A stretch of 64,000 nt of DNA from Macrostomum hystrix. Its lineage: Eukaryota > Platyhelminthes > Macrostomidae. The notes below the pieces were generated by a model that saw nothing but the letters and a program-made list of their open reading frames with translations, did not search any database and was not told the DNA's origin. The translations under genes were made by a program, and so were the position numbers. Below are positions 16,427 through 27,787 of this stretch, in pieces. Every line of letters starts with the position of its first letter. Position 1 is the stretch's first letter. The DNA lies in assembly GCA_950097015.1 (NCBI GenBank), contig CATNEN010000039.1, positions 10,634,001 through 10,698,000 on the forward strand. Direction: 5' to 3'.

Positions 16427-19262
16427 TCAGTCTCCGACGCCGGAATCGTCAAAGGTTTCAATGAGTTGGCGCAATCGTTTCAATCGCGCCTGAAGCCGGC
16501 CGCATCGTTTGGTGTCGCCGCGAAAACTGGCGTCGTGCCGATAGCGCCGGTAGAGGCTGACGATGGCTGCGCCGGCTTCTGAATGAGCCACGCTGCCTGG
16601 CCGACAGCGGGCCAGTTGGGCTTCAAGAGCGGCAGCCTGATCTGACACGGCACGCACCCGCTCCCACAGCCGGCGATACTCCGGGTAGTGACGGTCGTAC
16701 AAGGACTTGCGGTGCAAAACAGTGAGATTGGCTTGCTTATATTAATATCTAAGTAGGACTTCACTCTACTTTTAAACCTAGATTATTTGAGCCTCTTAAA
16801 ACATATCGACTGCTCAACTAGCTCGTATAAAAATCTAACTGTGTATCGACACCCTGCCCCCCAATGTTGACTTTTGACCCTCTGCCCCCTCACTGCTGCG
16901 TATTGACCCCTCTGCCCCCTCACTGCTGCGTATTGACCTCTCTGCCCCTCACTGCTGTGTATTGACCCCCCTGCCCTCACTGCTGTGCATTGACCCCCTG
17001 CCCCCTATTTCTGTGTATTGACCCCCCTGACTGCCATGCATTGACCCCCTGCCCCCTGACTGCCATGCATTGACCCCCTGCCCCCTGACTGCCATGCATT
17101 GACCCCCCTGCCCCCTTAAAGCTGTGTATTGACCCTCCTGCCCACACTGCTGTGTATTGACCCAACGCAACTGCCACTACAATCCACTGACCCTATGCTC
17201 TCAATCAATAGTCTACTGACCACCTGAGCAGTAGTGAAGATTTTCACCTTGTATGCGGATCTTTGAGCAGCGCAGCGTATAGGCTTCAGTGTGACCACGA
17301 ACACGCTCGATGCCTGGTGCTGTCCGCGCCGCTTCTGCTTTTGTAGCCGCCTCTGACGTCGCCTGTCGGCATCATCGACATCGCTGCACGGACCGTCGCT
17401 ATCCATTGCACAGCCTCCGGTCTCATCGCCGTCAACTTCGATATCGTCGATTTCACCCTTAAACTGATCATCTTCGTCATCGTCTTCGAAATCTTCGCAG
17501 TCGACGTCGGCGTCAACGTCCATGCCGATGTCGCATAAATCGCAGCTGGAAAGCCGGGCCAGCTCAGCGGCCAAGCTGCCATCGTCGCTGTGCTTCGGAT
17601 TGACGACTTTGCCGTCCTTAGCGCCAGTACTGCTGCTGTTCTTATTGCCGACGCTGTCGTTATTATTGTTGATATGGTTGGCATGTACACCGGAAACGAC
17701 TCGATCCGTTGTCGCTATTGTTGAAGGCTTGTCCAATTTTGGCGTCGCCACACACGACGTTGACACAGCCGACAATGAGGCGGACGCCTCGGCGATGCGT
17801 CGTTTAACCAGCGCCCTCTCCGAGTCTGAATAGACGGCCCAGCTGTCTGGCCGGACCTCCTTGTAGAGACAGGCGCGCAGGCCGTAGCCCCGGCCATCGC
17901 CCTGCAGTTTGGCCAGCTGAACTAGCAGGCTGGCCAGGGCTGTTGGATCCGGCGGGGTCAGGCCGTCGGCTCGCAGACGAGTCAGCAGCTCCGGCCTAGT
18001 CAACGGCCTGACAGCTAGAAGGTGCAACATTCTGTCGCGGAGAGTCGGCTCGGGTGTGGAGGCCTATGATGAGGGCGTTTGAATTACAATGGGGGTACGA
18101 TCTCTAGCCACAGAATACAGATTTTTTAATTGGATTCTGATACTCTTGAACCTCAATCACGGTATCCCAATCATAATACCTAAACCATGGGATCCTAAGC
18201 CAGATTCCTAAACTATGGGATCCTAAGCCAGATTTCTAAACTATGGGATCCTAACCCAGATTCCTAAACTATGGGATCCTAAGCCAGATTCATAAACTAT
18301 GGGATCCTAAGCCAGATTCCTAAACTATGGGATCCTAAGCCAGATTCCTAAACTATGGGATCCTAAGCCAGATTCCTAAACTATGAAATCCTAAGCCAGA
18401 TTCATAAACTATGGGATCCTAAGCCAGATTCATAAACTATGGGATCCTAAGCCAGATTCCTAAACTATGGGATCCTAAGCCAGATTCCTAAACCGTGGGA
18501 TCCTAAGCCAGATTCCTAAACCATGGGATCTAAATCCCAAACCATGGGATCTAAATCCCAAACCATGGGATCTAAATCCTAAACCATGGGATCTAAATCC
18601 CAAACCATGGGATATAAATCCTAAACCATCGGATGTTGCCCCAAAGCTTAAACTACGGACTTTCATCCAAACCATCCAACCTTAATCCTAAATTTTGGAA
18701 TCGCAATCTTAGCAATAGAACGGTTCCAGATCCTAAACAGCAAAAAAGCTCAATCTACCGAAGTGCCAGATTTCGCAGCCGCTGAAGCCGGCGTTGGCTT
18801 CGAATTCGGCGCAGCCGCGTCCACAGTCAGCCGGCGTCCGATTCGGCCCAGTCGGGAGGCCGACTGTGATTGGTGCGAATAACGCACGAGCTCAGCTGGC
18901 CGGTTGTGTTCAGACGAGTCGCCTGGCGTCAGGCTCAGCCGAGTGCCGTCTGGCAGGTTTAGAAATCCGACCACTCCGCCGCCATTATTACCGGATGCTG
19001 ACGAATCGGCGAATGTCACCGACGCCGACGAAGCTTCCTCACTGCCGCCGATGCGAGTAAGGGCGCGCAGAGCAGCGTCGGTCAGGCGGAGCTGTAGCAG
19101 GCAGCGGGTGTTGGCCGACGCCGATAGGCCACGAAGCAGATGCGTCGAACTGCTAGCTGACTGGCCGGAGCTGGAAGTCGAAGACGCCGTTGTTGCCGGT
19201 GCTGTTGAACGCGGCGAAGGCGCCTGCGCCGGCGCTTTGTGCTTGCTGGCGCGTGCAGCGCT
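16427..19262 (-). CDS. ELL: ELL, RNA polymerase II elongation factor (5' exon uncertain)
   Basis: ELL suppresses pausing by RNA polymerase II and is part of the super elongation complex. Exons of about 19262-18759, 18063-17248 and 16705-16427 join in phase 0 (TCG|GTAGAT, CATAG|GCC, AAG|GTGAAA, CGCAAG|TCC), giving about 532 residues without the N terminus. Exon 1 carries LLQLRLTDAALRAL and FLNLPDGTRLSL, matching the ELL N-terminal domain. Exon 2 starts TPEPTLRDRMLHLLAVRPLT, the conserved winged-helix segment, and ends in a long acidic Asp/Glu stretch. Exon 3 is the occludin/ELL domain (YPEYRRLWERVRAVSDQ to RLKRLRQLIETFD). Upstream of LTFKSAARASKHK no ATG is in frame, so the first exon is missing or lies beyond 19262. 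Confidence 0.87.
16855..17175. repeat. C-rich minisatellite in ELL intron 2
   Basis: Imperfect copies of about 29 bp containing TGACCCCCTGCCCCC and CACTGCTGTGTAT, within the 542-bp intron 16706-17247. On the ELL-sense strand the units read as repeated GGGGGCAGGGGGGTCA, so the pre-mRNA could form G-quadruplexes. Confidence 0.88.
18170..18700. repeat. 28-bp minisatellite in ELL intron 1
   Basis: About 13 copies of a 28-bp unit (GGATCCTAAGCCAGATTCCT, then AAACTATG). These turn into about five 21-bp units (GATCTAAATCCCAAACCATG) near 18530-18640. It fills most of the 695-bp intron. Confidence 0.9.
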
Positions 19263-19299
19263 CTTAAATGTTAATCGTAGATTGATTGATTGAAAAGTG

Positions 19300-19780
19300 T
19301 TGATCTGCGTGCGATAATTTTAATTGCTAAGCGTTTTCTTAAAAAGGGAGCTTCTAGCCGTCTAGTCTATGTGGTTAAAGCTCGAGCCGTCTGACACGTG
19401 ACACAATTTCCTTGTGCTTTAGATCACTGAGCTGTAAAGCAGGTAACTACATCACCTGGGTTAGAAAATTAGCTCTTTGTGGCGGCCTACACTGTCCATG
19501 GACTGAGCAGCTGTCTTTGTTAGAGCCATAACAGTAGCTGCATCTGACAATGAGACACTGACTGAAAATTTAATTTTCCAGTACTAAGGTGACTAAGACT
19601 AAAACGAGCAAGTTGAAATACATAGACTTGTCAAGACTTGTCAATACTTATGAAAATTATTATCTTTTAGCAGGTGTCAGCACTGAGGTATCATTTAGCA
19701 TTAGTCAAATATATTGATAACTTAACACCTTGATAAGTTGATAAATTTGATAATCAACTTTGATAAATTGATAACTTAAA
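19300..19780. other. flank upstream of ELL exon; no gene seen
   Basis: AT-rich DNA that may hold the missing ELL first exon and promoter. No recognisable coding segment. Confidence 0.4.
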
Positions 19781-20130
19781 CACTTAAAAGTGTTTATCAG
19801 TTTTTCAATTGTGTTTATCAGTTTTCTAAAAGTGTTTATCGTTTTTTTAAAGTGTTTACTAGTATTCTAAATGTGTTTGTCAGTTTTTTTATTATGTTTA
19901 CCAGTTTTCTAAATGTTTTAACAGTTTTCTAAACGTGTTTGTCAGTTTGATAAAAGTGTTTATCAGTTTTTTATTGTGTTTACAAGTTTTCTAAATGTCT
20001 CGAAAAGTTTTCTAAGTGTGTTTAACAGTTTTCTAAACGTGTTTATCAGTTTTCTAAATGTGTTCAACAATTTTTCAAAAGTGTCCAAAAGTTTCCTAAA
20101 AGTCCAATAATTACCACTTTTCTTAATGCG
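19780..20130. repeat. degenerate tandem repeat around GTGTTTATCAGTTTTCTAAA
   Basis: Fifteen or more diverged copies of about 20-22 bp. It is older than the arrays nearby, since no two copies are identical over long stretches. Confidence 0.75.
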
Positions 20131-20164
20131 TTTTAAAGTTTTTAAATATGTTGAACGGTTAATA

Positions 20165-20720
20165 ATGGGTATTTGCTGCTGAGGGGAATTAGTTCTCTGC
20201 TGCTGGGGGGAATTAATTATCTGCTGCTGGGGGGAATTAGTTCTTTGCTGCTGGGGGGAATTAGTTCCTTGCTGCTGGGGGGAATTAGTTCTTTGCTGCT
20301 GGGGGGGCGAATTAGTTATCTGCTGCTGGGGGGAATTAGTTCCTTGCTACTGGGGGGAATTAGTTCTCTGCTGCTGGGGGAATTAGTTCTCTGCTGCTGG
20401 GGGGAATTAGTTCCTTGCTGCTGGGGGGAATTAGTTCTTTGCTGCTGGGGGGAATTAGTTCCTTGCTGCTGGGGGGAATTAGTTCTCTGCTGCTGGGGGG
20501 AATTAGTTCTCTGCTGCTGGGGGGAATTAGTTCCTTGCTGCTGGGGGAATTAGTTCTCTGCTGCTGGGGGAATTAGTTCTCTGCTGCTGGGGGAATTAGT
20601 TCTGTGCTGCTGGGGGGGAATTAGTTCCTTGCTGCTGGGGGGAATTAGTTCTCTGCTGCTGGGGGGGCGAATTAGTTCCTTGCTGCTGGGGGGAATTAGT
20701 TCTCTGCTGCTGCTGTCTGA
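20165..20720. repeat. 22-bp G-run minisatellite
   Basis: About 25 copies of CTGCTGGGGGGAATTAGTT plus CTY. The G run varies from 5 to 8 between copies, the typical signature of slippage. One G5-8 tract per unit makes an intermolecular or long-loop G-quadruplex plausible. Confidence 0.92.
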
Positions 20721-23679
20721 ACAGTTGTGCCCCCCAAGGGGGGCTTAGTGTGCTAGTTGGTACTATTTGAATGGGACCATGCTGATGAGATAAGCACTAC
20801 CAAAATAAAAACTAGCTACCTATGCCCTAATTTATAACTATTTCGATTTTTTTCAATTAATCTTGAGCTAAAAGTTATATTAGGAATACTTCTATTAAAA
20901 CTTGTTTGACCAATTTAGTCATACATGTGCAACACCCGGCCGACGCGGCCGAACCGGCCGGGTGAAACGAGGGCCAAGCAAGGTAAGTCGCAAAAACCAA
21001 TCGACCAAGCGCAAAAAAATCAAAGGGGGTACCAAGGGAAAAAAAGGAAGGCGTGAAGAAAAGGAAAAAGGGGAGAAAAAAGAGAGCAAATGAGAGCAAA
21101 CTAAGTCGTAAATAGAGCAATGAAACAAACTAAGTCACAAATGAGAGAAAAAACTAAGTCGCACGGCCGGCTAAGATTTGGGAGGTTGCGCATGTATGAA
21201 TTTAGTTATACCAAAAAATTGACATAAGACAAACTCAAATATTCTACACTACACTCTACACTTTAAAGCCCTGAGAATAATAATAATTTTAAATATGCAA
21301 CTTCACTACTCTGCTAATCTTTACTTGACATCTATTCAATAAATCCTGCTACCCCTTTAATATATCATGCTATCCCTTGACCAAGTATACAACCCTCTCA
21401 AAAAAGCTTGTTGTAAAAGCTTTCATTACTTGTCAATAATTTATGCTAATCCCACAAAAAATTGTGCCACTCTCAAAATTTAATGAAGTTCCCTCACTAA
21501 TAATTACTGTTTCCTCAATAACTTATGCTGCCTGTAAACAATTTATGCTACACCTTTAATTAATCATTATAATCCTTGAAAACTCATGGTTACATTTAAA
21601 AAATGCTACCATCTCAATATATCATGCTACCCCCTAGATTAATAATTGCGACCCTTTCAATATACATTCTTAAAGCCCATTTGATAAATGATACCCCTTG
21701 ATAATTTATGTTTTTTTTCATCAATAAGTCATGCTTTTCCCTCAATAATTTTTTATTTCCACTTTAAAATTTTGAACTCCCTCCATTTTTCATACTTTCC
21801 CATCGATTACTCATGCTTTTCATTAGAAAAATCATGCTTTCCTATTGATAGTTTATGCTTTCCCTTTGATAGTTCATGCTTTCCCTTTAATAAATCATTC
21901 TATCCTTTTCAAGTTACTGCTATACACTCAAAGTATTACGCTATCCCCTTGAAATGTCTTTTTTTCTCTTGAAATGTCATGTTATGTCTTTAAGAAATCA
22001 TGACATTTCCTAGATACAAGTATATAAAAAGTTCTTCCCTATTATTGCCATTTATGTGATATCTCCATTGATATCTAGCACTATATTCTTAAGTTTCATG
22101 GTTTCCTTTGAATTATTATGCTTTCAAATCCTATTGGAGCCAACAGGGGTTTTTATGGACAGCGTCCAGCACGCTTGTGAAAAATTGCCTATGCGGCTGC
22201 ACAGAAAGAAATTCCTGTCTGCGCGGCCGCACCTTGTGTGTGTAAAGTTGTCGTAAGTATGTAGATGTATAACAAACAGTGTGCCCTTGTGCCCCTACAC
22301 GAATACATGCTTTGCAGTGCCCGAGTGCAAAAAGACAACCTTAGCTGTTCTAATCATAGAAATACGGAGATCAAAAAAGGTCATTTGGTACATGCATCTG
22401 TATTTTTGCGCAATCACCATGTACCTGTTCTATTTTTAGAAATACACTATGGAGATCAAAAAAGGTCTTTCAACATTTTTTCATGAAATCAATTACTACA
22501 TTGAGTCAGACTGAAGATATATAGCTATTGCGGATTTGCGCTCTTTTTCTTGAAAACAACTGCGCACCTGCGCGCTTAGCAGGAGTGTCCGTAGCTTTTT
22601 TAAATTTGCTCCATTAGGGCTTTCAAAGTATATAAAAAACTGTTTCCTTACTAAAAAATCCTTAATTCAAAAAGAACTAAAAATAATGTTGTCCTTTGTT
22701 ATCATTAAATTTAATTTCTTAGTTTTGAATCCAATAATGATTGCAGCAATTCTCAAAATGTTTTACTTATTCAAATCAAATCACTCAATCAGCCAAGAGA
22801 ACCATATCACTAGGCCTATTGCTATATATAAATGCATGTATGTGTGCTAAGGGCAGTGCCACAATATTCAATTGAGAAAATCGGCCCCTCTGTGCTACTA
22901 GTACTAACACAAGTGAGGGCAGGAAAAACCATAGATGCAATCTAATAAAACTTAAGATAGGGGTCCTATTCTAAAAATGAAAAATGACCTTAAAAGTATA
23001 GCAGAAAAAGACTGATTCTTCAAATATTTAGTGCCTTTAGAATAGGTCTAAAACAAATGCTGAGAAAATTAACCTATACCATCTCATTAAAAGGTAAGTC
23101 TTTTCATGTCAATTGGCAAATTGCAAAAATCTGACAAAACCTTTGCTCATAAACAATGACAAGACCACTTTTTTACATTGAGTGAATAGACACACAAACA
23201 AATATTTTTCATTTTTTGTTTAACTGATTTTTTTGTATTTGTATAGGGCCTACTATATGAAGTCATAACAAAGTGAGCCAGCAGTTTGTATCTAAAATGT
23301 GTTGTGACATTAATTGACTTATCAAAGAGCTTATAAGGCCCCGGCCCCCTACTTTATAGATTTTATCTACTCCTAACTGCATTTTTGCTCTAGTGATGTA
23401 TCATCAATATGACAATAAAAACTAGGCCTTACAAATGCTAGCAAAAAGATAACAAAATAATACGAGCAGAAAGTTAGAACACATGATGTGGGACAGTGGG
23501 CCAAAATGCTTCTGTGCCAAAATGGTTTTGATTCGAAATGGTTAGGCTTAGTATAGACCTAGCTATGGTCGAAATTTTTTGTGTTTGTGGACAAAACAAA
23601 TATGTCCTACATCCTACACTAAAAATGTAGGATGTCCTCGGAATAGGCCTATCCTACACTAAAAATATCATTAGGCCTA
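20720..23679. other. long AT-rich stretch with old degenerate repeats
   Basis: No conserved gene. From 21320 to 22000 there are about 20-25 diverged copies of a motif like TTATGCTATCCCTTTGATAA, an old tandem array. At 22366-22470 AATACGGAGATCAAAAAAGG recurs as AATACACTATGGAGATCAAA, a local duplication. The segment at 20934-20970 is GC-rich (CGGCCGACGCGGCCGAACCG). Confidence 0.5.
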
Positions 23680-24322
23680 GGGTAATGTATCATCAACCGA
23701 ACAGTGTATCTTCAAAACCGAACAAGAATTTTGACTTCTTCCTTGGTCTTATGCAAGACAGAAACAAGCTATTGTGTTTCACAGAACAACTAATTTGAAA
23801 GTTGAAGAAATTATCTACAAGCTGAGGCATGATATGCAATGAAGCATTAAGAGGAAAGAAAGATATTGATGTTTCAGTAGAAATTTTTATTGTAAAAGCA
23901 TACTTTTTAACAACATTTTTTCAGTATGTACTTTAGACTAAGATTGTATGTGGTTGCTTGCCAATTAAATGACCATAAATGTAGTTATTTATAGAGCATG
24001 AAAAATGCCTTCAAATGACATAATTCATGATAGTTAACTCCTTAAAATAAGATTAAACCACTCACTCAAATTTTAAAACCAAACATCAAATTCTCTGTTT
24101 GGTTTGAAGATACATGAAAATCATTGTTCGGTTTTAGAAAAAAAAGCAGGAATAACTTTTTTCTATTTGATAAAATAGCAAAAGCAGATACTTTTTAGAA
24201 AGATGTAACTGTTTTCTATAACTTGGCTTTTGATTTATCATCATATCTTAAATAGAAAATCTGTAGCTTAGGTTTGAAGTTAAAAAAATACACATTCTTG
24301 TTTGGTTGATGATACATTACCC
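23680..24322. mobile_element. 643-bp inverted-repeat element with TA target duplication (MITE-like)
   Basis: The ends are perfect inverted repeats: GGGTAATGTATCATCAACC at 23680 and its reverse complement ending at 24322. They extend imperfectly through CGAACA/CAAACA. TA flanks both sides (23678-23679 and 24323-24324), as for Tc1/mariner-type insertion. A second inner pair, GTATCTTCAAAACCGAAC near 23707 and TTTGGTTTGAAGATACATG near 24100, is also inverted. No transposase is inside, so it is non-autonomous. Confidence 0.8.
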
Positions 24323-24324
24323 TA

Positions 24325-26030
24325 CTGTGCTATGGTTATGATAAACCTTACTCACAGACAAAGATAATAAATAAAAAAATACATGTGCATCAAAATTGGT
24401 CTGAAAAAGCCTGGTTTCTTTTTATAAAATGGGAATTTTAAATTAATCATTCGAATTATAACTGCTTTTGCGAGATGTATCTACAGTGGTAAGTTGTGGG
24501 GTATCTTCTGGTGGGTGGTTTTGGGTTCGTTTACCATCGAAAGAGATCGGAGAAAAGACAAATAAAACTATGATTACCGGTTTTTTTACTTTTTCACATG
24601 CAATACATATTGTATTGCAACATAAGCATTACATTTTCAGCACTAGCTTAAAAATGCACAAAATAAAAATAAACACACACGGTTTGTTAATAACAAACTG
24701 AATCTTAAAAAGTTTTAATTTCTTTCCACGAAACGTCAACTGCCAGGCAACTAATGGTGCGTTCGTGCTACTACACAAACACAGTCGTAACTACACAAAC
24801 TAGCTAGTCAAGAAATTGTAAATTTCCTAAAAATGCCTTACGACCCTACCTTATTTATATAATATTCTATTGTTTCTGTCTTTTATTAAATGTGGCTAGG
24901 TCAATATGCCTCTATTTTTCGTGATAATATGGCCTAAAAATGGTTCGGTGCCCAGTCGTGCTTTTCGGTATCTTTTTAATGCATTTCGGTTTCCGTCCGG
25001 CCAATAATTTCATTTAAATTTGCCTAAGTTAACATGCATAAATACTGCCAGGGTATGCCTGGCCTAGGTAATCCAGGGTACCTATGTACTGCAGTCTACT
25101 CCAGTGTATGCTTTTATTTTTCTACTGTCCCTTTTTGGTTCTTTTGCTTTAGAAGTGTATATTTCTAAGAGTTATATGTACAATTGTTATATTGGGAGTT
25201 AGAGTGATTGGCATAGGGGTCTAGGCTGTATTTCAAATCACAATTTATGAGTCGTGGAGAAATTACAACAAATTTATGACATAGTCAAGCCATGATATAT
25301 CCAGATTTTATAGAGACAAAACAGTTCTTAAGCAAAAAAGTAGTGTTTGTCTTGCAGAGGCTTGGTTTGTAGATTAACCACTTAATTGGCTATTTGTATG
25401 GCTCTAGCAACTGGCTTATGGAAGATTAACATAGTAGCTGGATCTTAGGCCTATTTACTTCTATATGGTACTTTACTAATAACCTCTTTCTTTTTCTAGC
25501 TAGCTCAATAGCTATATATAAAACAAGTCTTAGATTTCTTGATTTGTTTCTAGAATAGCCAGACCCTTATACAAAGTGATCCATGTAGCTTTAAAAAGAG
25601 TTAGCTATTAAACCAAAAGTATCACTTTCAGTATTTTAATTATCTAGGCTGCACTATTAAAATAAATAAAAAAATACCCTATAACTTGTTCATATTCATT
25701 TGTTTGCTTAGTTAGGCCTATATTATGCTAGAAAATGTAAACAAGAAAAATAAGATTGGGCTGAATGGTAGTAATATATCTTTACTTATTGTTATTCATT
25801 GTCGATATATTATTGTTATATATAGTCATATTGTTCAATTTATAAAAATATTTGTGTGACAATGACATTTTCTATTGATAAAAAATTACCTAAACAAGAT
25901 TTTTGTGTTAAGTCTTTAGTTAACTAATTTTATTGTAAAATTTGTAGCATTTTTAACAAAACTACAATTTCATTCTGAGTTAACTAAAGCCCTAATAAGA
26001 GCCCTGCATTAAAAAGTCAGCAATGTTGAG
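24325..26030. other. AT-rich stretch without recognised genes
   Basis: About 70% AT with no conserved frame. Nothing but simple A/T-rich sequence was seen. Confidence 0.5.
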
Positions 26031-26032
26031 AT

Positions 26033-26760
26033 TTATTTAATTTGAATTGAAGTTGAAATAGCGCATACATGCGCAACACCCAGCAACACCCAGTTGACAT
26101 TAGGTCCATCCATGCCTACTTGCAATAGCTTGCTGGTAGAGATGCCATTGAAAGATGCTAGGAAAGACTCCAAGAGATTGGCTGCAGTGTATAAATGAAG
26201 AAATTGAGAATCGAAGTAAAATGTCTTTACTGGAGGCTCAGTTGAGTCTTCTTCCTCAGTCCAGACAGGAACATGAATGTCCATTTGCGATTGTTGCATG
26301 ATTTTGTTTATCGGTACCAATCCAAAGTTGATTATGTATGGGACTTTGTCGTAGCCAAGGGACATTTCCTTTGCAATGGCACTGTCAGTAAACATGGCTT
26401 TGAATCAATCAGTAATTCCAGCTGCTGAGCGAAATGAAAAGTGTTCGTCTACCATGTAAAAAACACACAGTAGCTCAGCTTGCTCAGAACTGTTCTTCAG
26501 AACTGTTTTTAGTACTTTGTCATTTGTAGCAGCAACTGCAGCAACAGTACCGCCACTAGTAGTGCTCGAATACTTGATGTTGTTGCAATGGCACTCATCC
26601 GATTTAGATGAGTTTTTCCTTTAGCATGGGAAGTTAAGGCCGTCTTTCCTATATTGGAAAGTTGGACTTTCTTTTTGCAGCTTTTGTAGTAAGCTGCATT
26701 TCGATTGCCCGAGTAGGAAGTCACCCAGGAGAATTCCTCTTCCCACTTCTTGTCATAGCA
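26033..26760 (-). pseudogene. remnant of a BED-finger/hAT-like transposon-derived gene
   Basis: Two minus-strand blocks in different frames read as parts of one widespread invertebrate and fish BED-finger family. At 26760-26510, EEEFSWVTSYSGNRNAAYYK then KVQLSNIGKTALTSHAKGKT resembles the N-terminal BED-like finger. At 26395-26033, SAIAKEMSLGYDKVPYIINF, QMDIHVPVWTEE and LLQVGMDGPNVNW match the start of the core. Stops and frame changes separate them and the rest of the core is absent. It is a 3'-truncated, decayed copy related to hAT transposases. No terminal repeats were found. Confidence 0.7.
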
Positions 26761-27780
26761 AGTTGTTTTTTTTAAGTGGAACTCATAAGGCTGGAACTGG
26801 AAGGAGTTAGTAGTAAGGTGTACATAAAAATAAAATAATTATATATGTAACATTAGCAAGCTATTTAGTATTTACACCAACTTATTTATACTATAATATT
26901 ATAAGTCAAATATATTACCTAAATGCTATATAAATTTATACAAAAGAATAACAATAAATAGTGATTAAAACAAAATATACACCTTTCTATTAATGGCCTG
27001 GTTAATATATTATCATAGTATGGACTATATATTTTACTGTCAGTGTGATTAGCACAGCAATTATAGATTAGCAATATGTAGGCCTACAAGCCCATAAATT
27101 ATTCATTTAAGAACAAGTATCTGCCAATTTCAAATACCAGCTTTTAAAAACAAAAATACATGGAACAAACAAAACAGATTTACTATTTGAGCTACTTAGT
27201 GCTATCGATTAGCCTCTTTCTTGTCTCACAATTTTTTTCTTCAATTTTCTAATTTACCTTCAAATTTTCCCTGACTTCCTAAGAATTTCCCTGACTTTCC
27301 CTGACTTTCCAGACCACATTTTTCCCTGACCGCGGTCACCCTGACATACCAATCGGATGATTCCATGCTTAGAATCTACCCAACTGGGCGTTTTCTCGGT
27401 GCTTCTTGGTGGCGAAATGGAATCACCCAAAGAATCCTCCATTTCGGAAGATTCCATGCTCAGAAACCGTCGAGGAATCGCCCGTAAATAATTCTCTGGT
27501 TGTCCTATGGGCCACTGGTTCGGGTGATTCTTCGGCGGTTTCCGCACAATTTACGGTTACATCGGCTGCTTCCTGGGTGGTTTCTTTAACTCTTGCGAGA
27601 TAGGGGGGATTTTGGTAGATTCCACTCCTATTTTGCACAAAAAACCCGCCGAAGAAGCAGCCGAATTTTATTCAGGGTAGTTATTTTTCTTTCAAAACAA
27701 AAACGTAAATCACATGAAGTCAATATATTTCATCTAATACAATTTACTAATTGCAGCAACTGCAGCTGCACAGTGTTGGA
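26760..27780. other. region upstream of SEC62
   Basis: AT-rich to about 27240. It is then GC-richer with local repeats such as CCCTGACTTTCC and GGAATC...GATTCC inverted pieces near 27415-27460. A pyrimidine-poor acceptor-like TTGCAG lies at 27750-27755, 32 bases before the SEC62 ATG, so a 5' UTR intron is possible. Confidence 0.4.
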
Positions 27781-27787
27781 GTCAGCC

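Noticed and set aside
15453-16461. Overlapping 140-307-codon frames on both strands near the ELL 3' end
   Set aside because: Purine/pyrimidine minisatellite of 39 bp. No homology beyond low complexity.
27260-27640. Overlapping frames of 65-95 codons upstream of SEC62
   Set aside because: No domain, and mutually overlapping on both strands. They are explained by locally higher GC with few stops.
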